Source: Toxorhynchites rutilus septentrionalis (Eukaryota > Arthropoda > Insecta > Diptera > Culicidae). From it: a DNA stretch of 64,000 bases. Below the pieces are notes generated by a model. That model made no database searches and was not told the DNA's origin. It worked only from the letters and a program-made list of their open reading frames with translations. The stretch lies in assembly GCF_029784135.1 (NCBI RefSeq), contig NC_073744.1, forward strand, positions 68,059,593 to 68,123,592, given 5' to 3'. Positions within the stretch are counted from its first letter, which is position 1, and each line of letters starts with the position of its first letter. This document shows positions 23,365 to 32,487 of the stretch, piece by piece. The position numbers and the translations under genes were made by a program.

Positions 23365-23790
23365 GGAATGGTTTAATGGGTTGTACGGAATCTGCTGCGT
23401 ATCAGTCGGATGTAGCAGTTTAGTTTTGGGAGCGGTAGCTTTTACGGATTCGCTGATGCTTTCCTTGACTTTGGCGCCATCGGCTTCTGTGCGTCGATTT
23501 GCGAGGGTTTGATTGGCACAACCACGACGAGCTAAACGACGGATAGCGGGTGTGATACGATGCGATGCAATGCACTTCGCTCCTCTGCCTCCTTTGCCGC
23601 ATCCAATTGTTGATGTGAAGAGGAGCGCACCAGCAATGCACACTAGATTTAATTCGATGCTCTCCGCTGCTTCCTCTTCTTTGCTCTCTTTGCCGCACCG
23701 CATCCATCGTTGGTTGCCGATGGCTTCCTCTCCTTTGCCGCACCGTATGGTGTTGGTTGATTTGTAGAGCACTGCACACTAGAAGCCCAG
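23365..23790 (-). pseudogene. Histone H4-derived mosaic
   Basis: On the minus strand, 23521-23580 encodes AKCIASHRITPAIRRLARRG. PAIRRLARRG is identical to the invariant histone H4 segment after the N-terminal tail. Just upstream GCGKGGRGAK resembles the H4 tail GKGGKGLGKGGAK, but the residues between tail and core are partly deleted. The 'gtgtgca...cggcaaaggag' block (5' leader plus first codons) occurs twice (near 23600-23650 and 23730-23785), so the 5' region is duplicated. After RRG the sequence stops resembling H4 and reads like a Lys/Ala-rich H1 tail (AKVKESISESVKATAPKTK). A histone-type stem-loop follows. It cannot encode a working histone. It is best read as rearranged histone-cluster DNA. 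Confidence 0.75.
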
Positions 23791-24037
23791 ATGTTTGCCG
23801 ATCTGAGCGTTGAACGAGAATGAGTAATCCAGGTATCAGGTATTGAATTAAAGAGACTTTAAACTGTGAGAGTTCATTCGTCTCTAGAGAAATCCAAAAA
23901 TGCTACTGTCCTTTTATATCAGTTGGTATGTGAGAAATAGGCGCCCTCCACTCGCTTGCCGTGCAAATATTTGACTTATCGGGGAACGAAAGAAACGAAG
24001 CAGACGAAAAAGAAATGACGTTAATTTCGACCGTTTG

Positions 24038-24275
24038 GATAGGGGTTGAGATTTTTCAATTGTTCGATAGTTAATTACATGATATATATTATTTTATTCA
24101 AGGTGAAAAATTGTTATAGAGTGCCGCAATGTTTTGATGTAAAAATCTCATCAATCCGTCATGAAATGACTGAGCAATAAGCGTTTGAAATTGGACATTT
24201 TTCACGATGCGATCGATATTCGTTTTTCAATTTGTATCCCAATAGGTTCCCGAAAGACGTAATCCTACGTCAAAA
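24038..24275 (+). repeat. Repeat family R, copy 2
   Basis: Direct repeat of 21418-21655, about 85-90 percent similar by eye. It starts with 'aggggttgagatttttcaat' and ends with the palindrome GACGTAATCCTACGTC (24256-24271). The Jockey fragment begins within 15 bp of its end. Confidence 0.7.
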
Positions 24276-24283
24276 ACTTGCTT

Positions 24284-25440
24284 GATCGGCTTACAAACAC
24301 ATTTCTAACAATGAAATTATTCCAGACTCTCAGTTTGGTTTCAAATCTGAACACTCAACTGTTCATCAGCTAGACCGTCTGGTGAATATAATTACATAAT
24401 CGTGATAATGAAAGATCTACTGGACTAGTATTATTCGATAATGAAAAAGCTTTTGATACAGTATGGCATGCGGGCCTTCTCCATAAAATGATTGTTCTAC
24501 ATTTCTCTCCATTCCTAATAAATTTTTTGCGGTCTTTCCTCAAAGATAGAGATTCAAGATCCCATGCAATTCCAGCGGGTGTTCCGCAAGGGAGTGTACT
24601 CTCTCTGGTATTGTACAACATCTTTACATATGGTATTCCTGACTTTGACAGTTGTACCCGATATCAATTCACAGATGACATAGCTATCAGTTCTTCCTCC
24701 TATGACCCTGTAGAAGTGGCTACCAATTTGAACAATAGCATTATACAATACTCAAGTTACCGTAAACGATGGAAAATTAAAGTCAGCGAATGTAAATGCG
24801 AAGCAATTTTCTTCATGAGGTTTAGAAGTCGAGATAAATTGCCAAATATAAATCTGAAAATTGACGGATGTGACATTCCTTTGAAGGATGATGTAAAATA
24901 TCTAGGATAAGTTTTAGATAAAAAATAACGTTTCAAAAACATGTACAAAGATGATGCCACGCTTCTCCAGTGTGGTCAAATTGTGCTTTGACGCATCGTA
25001 GAAAACTACAAGTGTTTCAGAACATATGCCTTAAAATTGTACACAATCTTCCTCCATGGCATAACACCGCTGATCTTCATGAGATCAGTAATGTAGAAGC
25101 AATAGAACATTATTGCAATAAGCTTCACCTAAACTATTATCAAAAATGTGCTAGTTCTACTTTCCCTATTTTTCGAGATTTATGTTTGTATATGTATTAG
25201 TTGTTAAGATTTGTTTGTAATTGTCTTATAATTCAGAATCAAGGATTTTTTTTATTTATATTTTTTATAAGTTTTTCCTTGAATTACGTTCATTTGTTTT
25301 TTTTTTCTTCTAAAGTTCAAAATAGTTAACATATAAAAGTATAAATTAATGTTGAGAGGTGAAAACCGAACTCATCATATGTAGCATTAGGAATCAATTC
25401 AATCATGTGATAATTATGATGTAAATAAAAAAGGTTATGT
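24284..25440 (+). pseudogene. Jockey-clade reverse transcriptase fragment, 5'-truncated and internally deleted
   Basis: RT blocks in order: PDSQFGFKSEHSTVHQLDRL (24330s), a one-base shift near 24398, then GLVLFDNEKAFDTVWHAGLL, IPAGVPQGSVLSLVLYN and FTDDIAI, where the catalytic FADD has become FTDD. Next come KVSECKCEAIFF and DVKYLG, followed by stop codons at about 24908. The sequence then jumps to SPVWSNCALTHRRKLQVFQN at 24965, which is typical Jockey C-terminal sequence. The intervening thumb segment is deleted. The frame closes at 25200 and an AT-rich 3' UTR follows. The Ala-to-Thr change beside the catalytic Asp pair, the frameshift and the deletion make it inactive. Confidence 0.85.
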
Positions 25441-26540
25441 TATACTGACTTTCATAACGTTCGCCCGAAAAACTTGCCATTCCAATGATTCTATTTTATT
25501 ATCTTCATTTCTGGACATATGTGGACTTACATTAAAGGTGTCACATTTTATCATTTTATCGATATCCAATTATATGATGAGCGCTTACAATTAACAGCTA
25601 TCTTCAACGTATCCTCGTGTGTTTGCATTGTACTATCATATTTACTATCTATTTTTTGAAGAAGGTAAACGTGTAAAACAATTATGGTCATTACACATTA
25701 CACTCAACAGGAACAAATATATCATTACCATCTCATGATAAAATTTGCATATTTCATATTCGCCTATCCGATCATCCTCATTACATGTGGTGATCTGTAT
25801 ACTTTTCGTAGAGGCCACGGCTGAAATGCCAGCTGTAACTGTAATTGATATAATTATGCTTACGTACTGCACGGTTTGTTATCATACTTGTTTTGATCCG
25901 AATATTTCCCATCGACAATCGTGCCATCTGTTTGTTACTTTCGAATATTTTAAAGTAAGCCAGAGAGAAAGGGAGATTCTTTTGATTTCACACCGTGTAA
26001 TTCCAGAAGCATTCTCCGGCGGTATTCAGAGGCGTCAAAGTGGCACCCGTAATGAACAATGAAACATGCACAGTGCATATTAGCAAATTATCTCCAACAG
26101 CATATAACAAATTAGTCGAATTTAGCAAACAACAGCCTCTGCAAGGTGACTCTAATGGGAACGAACGTTTCTTAGAATGAATGTCGGAACGTGACTGTTT
26201 GTATTTTTTTTATATTTGATATGATCGAGAAAAATCTAAAATGTAGACAATGCGAATGAACAGTATTTTTTCCACCTGTTCAGGAATCGAGATCGCAAAA
26301 CGACTTCGGAACGGTGTGAGCATATATATTTGTTTTGCTTGCCGGTTGAGTCCACCGACAAATGCTATCATCTGTCCGATTTCTCGGAAGCTTCGGGACA
26401 GCAATTGAACATTACTTTTAGCACCTTTTCAGTTGGTTCTGCGGCTGCTGCTTCCGAGTCCGTCAGTGCGACGCTATCCGCTCGATGGCATCGACTGTTT
26501 GAGGAATGATTTTGCATAAATTTCCAAGAATGAAAAGTGA
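25441..26540. other. No recognised gene
   Basis: AT-rich, unrecognised sequence. Frames at 25645-25872 and 25745-26062 overlap on opposite strands and neither has a known motif. The 26370-26530 stretch is richer in G+C and may be upstream sequence for the candidate exon that follows. Confidence 0.3.
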
Positions 26541-26783
26541 ATGGGCGAGAAAAACAACATGGAAACACTTTCAGATCGGTTTTATTCCCTGTGCCAACGC
26601 AATGTACTTTGTTGCTTTATTTTCGTTTTATTTTTGTTTTGTTCCTGGCTGGGAATGACCGGGGCGTGTGGATGTTCTTCCTCTCGCGGCTATGGGGCGA
26701 AGCGACCCATGGATCGTGGACGGACGGGAGGGTACCCGACTGCAGACTGTAGGCGGACGGTGTGGGCTGAGTTGGGTAGGAAG
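26541..26783 (+). CDS. Candidate first coding exon with signal peptide (hypothetical)
   Basis: A frame of 81 codons starts MGEKNN; a second Met (METLSDRF) lies six codons in. A strongly hydrophobic stretch (NVLCCFIFVLFLFCSWLG, residues 21-38) is followed by ACGCSSSRGYG, so the N-terminus looks like a signal peptide with the mature chain starting near residue 40. The frame then reads RPMDRGRTGGYPTADCRR. It ends at AAG|GTATGA (26781-26789), a good splice-donor match. I do not recognise the protein. Against it: the overlapping frame at 26537-26752 is also open, there is no visible second exon, and the region is otherwise repeat-rich. Treat it as a hypothesis. Confidence 0.3.
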
Positions 26784-27882
26784 GTATGAAATGTGGTCAT
26801 TAGCGTCAGTTATTATGCAAATAATAAATAATTTACCATTAAACGTGAAATGATGGCACTTACTGGGAGCGATTCATTTCTATTCTTTCGATGAGTGGTT
26901 CGGGGGAATTGGATGTATTTTCGTTTTGCGATGGCAAGTGGCATTTTATCCAGGATTCCGCTTGAAAATACTTCGTTTGTTATGTACAACAGTCTAGATG
27001 GAATGTAAATCGATAACACCCCGCTTTCTTTTGGATCCCTACAAAATGTGGATGCTCAAATTGCGCGGTTTGTGTGAAATTTATAATGTCTTTTTACAAT
27101 CAATCGGGGAACGTAAAGGTATCTACTACTAAAAAGTCGCACAATCGATATAAAAAAATGTTCTCAATAGGTTTTTAGTTCGTTTCTTCGTCGAGTACCT
27201 TTTGTACACACAACAGACCAGAGAATGGTTCTCAGTCAAATGTTCGAAAAATCAGAACAACAGTTCTGGATTTTTAGAACTATGTTTACTGTTTGGGTAA
27301 TTTTGTTAAAAATACACAAATTAAAAGCATTATCGAAGTCTGCTTGTGTGCGTTCTACGATTCTATTTATTTATTTTATTCACTACGTGTGTTCGATTTG
27401 TAAAGCGAAAATAATAATTGATTTTCAAGTGGAATACACACACTTTCAAAATAGAAATTATGCATGAAAAGCTATTTTTTCAAATATGTACTCTATGTAA
27501 AATCGTGAACGAAAATTATGTCTGAAAACGATTTTATGGAATGGAAATATCGGGAAATTTATTTGAAAATAATCAAGTCAAGTTCAGTACTACGTGTTTT
27601 AAGTAATCAAAAAACATGAAGGAAAAATTTCATTCGAACTTTAATAACCTAAAGCTACCTCTGGATCGGCTAATCTAACTTATCTGCTAATAGCTAATCT
27701 GATAGAGATTAGATAGAGATAGAGATTCATTTGCCTCCCGAACGGGTGTTTCTTAAGTGAAAAAAAAAATTTTATAACCCTCCATTCACTTCCATCTCGA
27801 AGATACGAAGACATTTGAGAATCCTAGAGCTGGACTAAAATTATTTTAAAAAAACAGTAATATGCATTCAGATTATAAATAC
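26784..27882. other. No recognised gene
   Basis: AT-rich sequence containing small open frames without motifs. Around 27660-27725 there are short iterations of 'ctaatctgatagagattaga'-like sequence. Confidence 0.3.
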
Positions 27883-28073
27883 AGGTCGGACTTGATTATA
27901 TATAGTCGACCATTTTTTTTCAACAATTATTTTCAAATCCTATACATAATCGAATCTGAAGAAAATAATTTTTTCATTAATGTATGAATGTCAAACATTC
28001 ATAGAAAAATAGCTTTTTTGTGATTCGCTTATGTATTGTGAAATTGCGATTATTTATAATCGAGGCCGACCTG
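27883..28073. mobile_element. 191-bp pogo-like MITE
   Basis: Inverted termini CAGGTCGGACTTGATTATA (left) and CAGGTCGGCCTCGATTATA (right, reversed) are bounded by TA on both sides (27881-27882 and 28074-28075). CAG-initial termini with a TCGATTAT core and a TA target fit pogo/Tigger-like members of the Tc1/mariner superfamily. No transposase is encoded. A related copy is at about 44533-44600. Confidence 0.75.
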
Positions 28074-28113
28074 TAAAGCATTTTCTTCAAAAATGCAAAT
28101 TCCCGATATATTG

Positions 28114-29248
28114 CATGGGCTGAAAAGTCCCGGGATTTTTCAACAGATGGCGCCACTAAAAATGAACAAGATTTATTTCGAGAGGTTCATCTGTCACTAG
28201 CTTACGTATGATGTTTCATGACATTTCGTTTATTTGTTCACAAACTACAGTTATTTAAGTGTCACTACATGAGCATTCGTATAGAAAATGGAAAAAGAGG
28301 AATATCGTATTCGTATCGTATCGTAGGCATTTCAAAAGAACGAGTAGGATACATTATACACGACATTTTGGACATGGAAAAGTTATCCGCGCAATGGGTG
28401 CCGCGTTTGCTGACCTTCGACCAAAAACAGTGGCTCGTTGATGATTCAACAGCCGATTTGGCATTGTTGAAGCGTAATTGAGTGGACTTCTTTCGACGTT
28501 TTGTGACAATGGATGAAACGTGGATCCATTGCCACACTCCTGTGTCCAATAGGCAGTCTGCAGAATGGCACTGAGGCATATTTCGAGGCCTTAGACGTTT
28601 CGTACTACAGAAAGGGAATCGAAGTGTTGGAAACTTGCTATACCAAGTATATTGCTCTCGAAGGAAGGTACTTTTTTCTGTCCTATTTATTTATTCTAGG
28701 CTCATTAGCATTTTAGCAGTAACAGAGCCGAATTTTGATCGTGTACATGTCACATGTATATCATATCTATGATTAGCACATTACACAGTAGCCATTTTTC
28801 GGCCTAAGAGTATTTTCTTCTATACCATTGCATATGGTACATTTACACAGCAGCTATTTGGGCGTAAGAGTATTCCTTCTGATCTCCCATTATCCAGTTA
28901 GACCACCGGACAGCGGGGACAGGTGATTGATCATTGTTGAGTTATTCATAGAACAGCAGCCCGATGTGTCTTGCAGAGCAGAGCAGTTGTATGGATGAAT
29001 CGATCTTATTTCGACCGTGAATCGATCTCCATCGATGATTATCGCGTGGACGTAGTTATTCTATAACAACACAAAGATGGTCAATGAGGGCCTTGAGTTT
29101 TGAACTCACAATCGATCGCTTACTAAGCGAACGCGCAACCAATGTGGCTACGGAAACCCCCCAAGGAAGGAAAGTGTGATGAGGAATAAATATAGCTTTG
29201 CCCAAAACGATTGTTTTCATTGAAAATCTCGGGAATGTTCAGCCCATG
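28114..29248 (+). mobile_element. Irritans-type mariner, internally deleted, with a nested SINE
   Basis: Ends CATGGGCTGAAAAGTCCCGG and, reversed, CATGGGCTGAACATTCCCGA are terminal inverted repeats. The transposase survives as pieces: the N-terminal MEKEEYRIR at 28288, the first catalytic block FVTMDETWIH at about 28500-28525 (MDETW is the mariner D1 motif), and the C-terminal YFEALDVSYYRKGIEVLE near 28580. The part with the second and third catalytic Asp residues is deleted, and several frameshifts are present. A SINE occupies part of the right half. Subfamily assignment rests on MDETW and the C-terminal block and is an inference. Confidence 0.78.
28885..29168 (-). mobile_element. tRNA-derived SINE, family S4
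   Basis: On the minus strand the head reads GGTTTCCGTAGCCACATTGG. Then come 'gcgttcgcttagtaagcgat' (anticodon-arm-like) and a B-box-like GAGTTCAAAACTC (29104-29116). The body continues into 'gatcgattcatccatacaac'. The order and spacing of the boxes indicate a pol III SINE, nested in the mariner. The left end is approximate. Confidence 0.65.
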
Positions 29249-29255
29249 TAGTATA

Positions 29256-30554
29256 AAGGGTGTGTCACATCAAATTGCATCACGGAAAAAACGCTGTAGA
29301 AATTTAATTTTTAGGAATTATATCTTTTGCTTCCGCTTATAATCAGATAAGAGTGTATAGATCACGTTGGCCATGCTTCACTGTCAATTTTTCGTAAATT
29401 TGGAAAAATGTCTTCGAACGAAAAAGAGCGTCGTGAATTAATCTTGTACACTCATTTCGAGAATCCGGAGTTGTCACATCGGGATATCGGTAAGATGCTG
29501 GGAATCGTCCAATCCACGGTCAGCAGAGTACTAAAACGATACTTCGAGAACCTAACCATCGACCGGAAGGTGAAGAACGGCAAAAATGGATGCTCCGTCA
29601 GTGAAAAAAATCACAAGCGCGTAGTTAAGCAGTTTAGACGTGATCCGAGAAGTTCGGTCCGGGATGTCGCCAATAAGCTGAATTTGTCAAGTTCATTCGT
29701 CCAGCGGACCAAGCAGCGGGAGGGCCTGCGTACATACAAGGTTCAGAAGGCTCCTAACCGCGACGAAAGGCAAAACATGGTGGGGAAGACGCGAGCCCGG
29801 AAGCTGTACACCGAAATGCTGACGAAGCCGCATTGCCTGGTAATGGACGACGAAACCTACGTCAAAGTGGACTTTCATCAGCTGCCGGGCCTGTTGTTCT
29901 TCTCCGCAGAGGACAAATTCAGCGTTCCGGAGGAGATTCGCAAGCAGAAACTATCCAAGTTTGCCAAAAAGTACATGGTGTGGCAAGCGATCTGCTCTTG
30001 CGGAAAGCGGAGCGCCCCCTTCGTGATGACCGGCACGGTAAACGGGCAGGTTTACCTTAAGGAGTGCCTACAGAAGCGCTTACTACACCTATTGAAGCAG
30101 CACGAGGGCCCGACCATCTTCTAGCCGGATCTCGCTTCGTGCCACTATTCAAAGGACATGTTGGAGTGGTACGAAGCCAACGGGGTCACCTTCGTGCCAA
30201 AGGAAATGAACCCGCCCAACGCGCCGGAGCTTCGCCCAATAGAGAAATATTGGGCGATTATGAAGCGGGCCCTCCGGAAGAACCCAAAAGTTGTCAAATC
30301 GGAGGCGGACTTCAAGAGAAAATGGATTTCTGTTCAAAAAAAAACTACAACCTGACGTTGTACAGAACCTTATGGACGGGGTAAAGAGGAAGGTGCGAGC
30401 ATACGGGGTTGGGCTCGAAGTATGATTAAAAAGAAAATGCTAAAAGTTGTTTAATAGTTTTTATTTTACTGTCTAAAATTTTCAAAAGGATCGGTCTACT
30501 GGGCGAATTTCTACAGCGTTTTTTCCGTGATGCAATTTGATGTGACACACCCTT
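29256..30554 (+). mobile_element. ITmD37E transposon, near full length
   Basis: Terminal inverted repeats start AAGGGTGTGTCACATCAAAT and are identical for 49 bp at both ends. The dinucleotide TA lies directly outside (29254-29255 and 30555-30556), the target site of the IS630-Tc1-mariner superfamily. Length is 1299 bp. Identical inverted repeats suggest a recent insertion even though the transposase is broken. It sits a few bases from the end of the deleted mariner. Confidence 0.93.
29408..30425 (+). pseudogene. ITmD37E transposase, one nonsense codon and one frameshift
   Basis: Starts MSSNEKERRELILY, with an HTH region (DIGKMLGIVQSTVSRVLKRY, residues 27-46) and a second HTH-like segment. 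First catalytic Asp is in LVMDDETYVK. The frame hits TAG at 30122-30124, between TIF and PDLASCHYSK; relatives, including the relic at 10528, have Trp there (FWPD), so TGG to TAG is likely. Downstream the same frame holds the second Asp (PDLAS) and the Glu in LRPIEKYW, with exactly 37 residues between them, giving DD37E. Near 30336-30346 an A run carries an extra base: the reading continues in another frame through DVVQNLMDGVKRKVRAYGVG to the stop at 30423-30425. Only these two lesions separate it from an open frame of about 338 codons. Confidence 0.93.
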
Positions 30555-31062
30555 TATTCGACAGAATGTACGACACGCCTGGACTATTAAAAAGGACGAT
30601 CAATGAGAAAACCTGGTTCCAAACAGTGTGGAAGGATTCATAGAATTGATGACAAATAAAATTGGTAAAAAAATATCTTTCGAAATTCATTCGCTACATA
30701 ATAATTTAGATGAGGCGTCGTGCACAAATTACGTCAGAATGTGATTCCGGATTCATTTAAAGAAAACAAGTTCATACATGAAATGAGTTTTTCAGGGCTT
30801 CAAATATATTAAAAGAGGAAAAAATACAGATTTTGAACAATGGAAAAAACTCCAAATGCAATTACTACATACAATCACAGTCCTATGTCAAGATCCCGTC
30901 CGTGCCCCTTGGCTCAGACCAATCAACTTTTTGACGTAGGACTACGTCTTTGATTTCTAAATAGGGAGGTCACTCTACGAAAAATGTAACGTTTATTAAG
31001 AGTTTTTGAATGCATATTACTCAGAATCATTCTTACGATATATGTGATAATATATATCACTA
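30555..31062. other. Noncoding stretch with a GACGTAG palindrome
   Basis: No gene seen. GACGTAGGACTACGTC at 30933-30948 is one of the palindromes found across the window, here in reverse flank orientation (ttttt before, ttt after). Confidence 0.4.
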
Positions 31063-32487
31063 GCTGACCCGGCAAATTTCGTCCCACCCAAGATTTGTTT
31101 TTTGTTATCAATACCTTCAAACATTCACGTTTTCTTACTATGAGCAAGTTCATGGGTCCAATCGCAGAACTGTTCATTGATTGATCTTCTATTCGACCCA
31201 GTTGAATTTACCTTTTACTATAAAATTCCTAGTATTTTTAATAAAACTCATCATGGAGATTATTTTCAGACACAATTCTCGTTCAAGGTTATTTAACCAC
31301 TTGCAAATAACAGGTTTCTCTGTTACATGGATAAAATGTTTTATACAGAAAATATGATAGAATAAAGACAGCCCTAAATCGGACAATACCTTCCTCGAGT
31401 TCTTATCAACACATCCGGCGATCCTTTTTTTGGTATAGATAGAAGAAGATATAGGAGTGCGTTTCATCACATTAAATTCCATTTCCAGTTTCGAACAAAG
31501 ATCAACTTCGCTAGCGCATGCATCAAATGAACTAACAGCACTTGTCACTATGTAATTGTGGAACATATGGGATTTTAATTTTCCGAATTTTCTCTTTTTC
31601 CTTCAAAGTTTTCCGAAAATTTTCAATTGTCATGTTTGGTTGGAATATTGAAATATGTGTAATATTTTTATGGGACCCCCTATTAATTCCTCGAGTTATG
31701 CAAAGTTTGTGTTTCGTTTGCCTGGCTGCTTCTCTTAGAGAAGAGGGGAGGAGTGTATTCACCATAGAAACGTTTCGTGCCCCGTAAAACCTGCACATGC
31801 CAAATTTGGTTTCATTTCCTTGATTAGTTTTCGAGTTATGCAGAAATTTGTGTTTCATTTGTAAGGCAGCCCTCCCTTAGAGAGGAGGGTGGAGAGTCTA
31901 ACCATCATAGAAATATTTATTGCACCCTGAATCCTCAATATGCCAAATTTGGTTTCATTTGCTTGATTAATTGTCGAGTAACGCAGAAATTTGCGTTTCA
32001 TTTGTATGGCAGCCCCCCCTTGGAGAGGGGGGTGAAGAGTCTAACTACGATTGAAACATTTATTGCACCCTAAAACCTCCATATGCCTAATTAGGTTTCA
32101 TTTGCTTGATTAATTCTTGAGTAATGCAGAAATTGGTGTTTCATTTGAATGGCAGCCCCCCCTTCCCACCCTTAGAGAGGGTGGTGGAGAGTCTAACCAC
32201 CATAGAATCATTTATTGCACCCTAAAACCTTCACATGCCAAACTTGGTTTCATTTGCTTTATTAATTCCCGAGTAATGTAGAAATTTGTGTTAAATTTGT
32301 ATGGCAGTTATCCAGACCCCCCCCCCCCCTTAGAGATGGGGGAGGGATCCCAAACTATCACGAAAACCTTCCCCGGCCCGAAAAACTTCAGACCAATTTT
32401 CATGTTGATCGGCTCAGTAGTTTCCGAGTCCATAAGAATCAGACAGACAGACAGACAGACAGAAATCCATTTTTATATATATTGATA
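31063..32487 (+). mobile_element. Internally repeated element with GACA-run tail
   Basis: Begins 'tagctgacccggcaaatttc'. From about 31660 to 32330 it contains at least four copies of a unit of roughly 141-153 bp, marked by 'ccaaatttggtttcattt' at 31800, 31943, 32085 and 32238, each followed by 'gagtaatgcagaaattt'-like and 'ggcagccccccct' blocks. It closes with 'gatcggctcagtagtttccg', a (GACA)n run (32443-32460) and a short AT-rich tail. Sequences with this start and tail are common in insect genomes, but I cannot assign a superfamily, and no protein is encoded. Confidence 0.65.

Larger units (their letters stand above)
21879..23890. repeat. Histone-cluster-derived composite, interrupted by a nested insertion
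   Basis: The two ends are inverted copies: 'ctagagacgaatgaac' plus 'tttaaagtctct.taattc' at 21880-21925, and the mirror image at 23848-23887. Removing the nested element (22373-23342) joins 21879-22372 to 23368-23890. The rejoined unit has a plus-strand stem-loop just outside its left end, a minus-strand stem-loop and an H4 fragment. Related terminal blocks occur at 15822, 45756 and 55178, so parts of this unit are dispersed. Confidence 0.55.

Noticed and set aside
31063..31120. Possible hammerhead-ribozyme motif at the start of the GACA-tailed element
   Set aside because: The catalytic core (CTGANGA and GAAA with three stems) cannot be assembled from the visible sequence.
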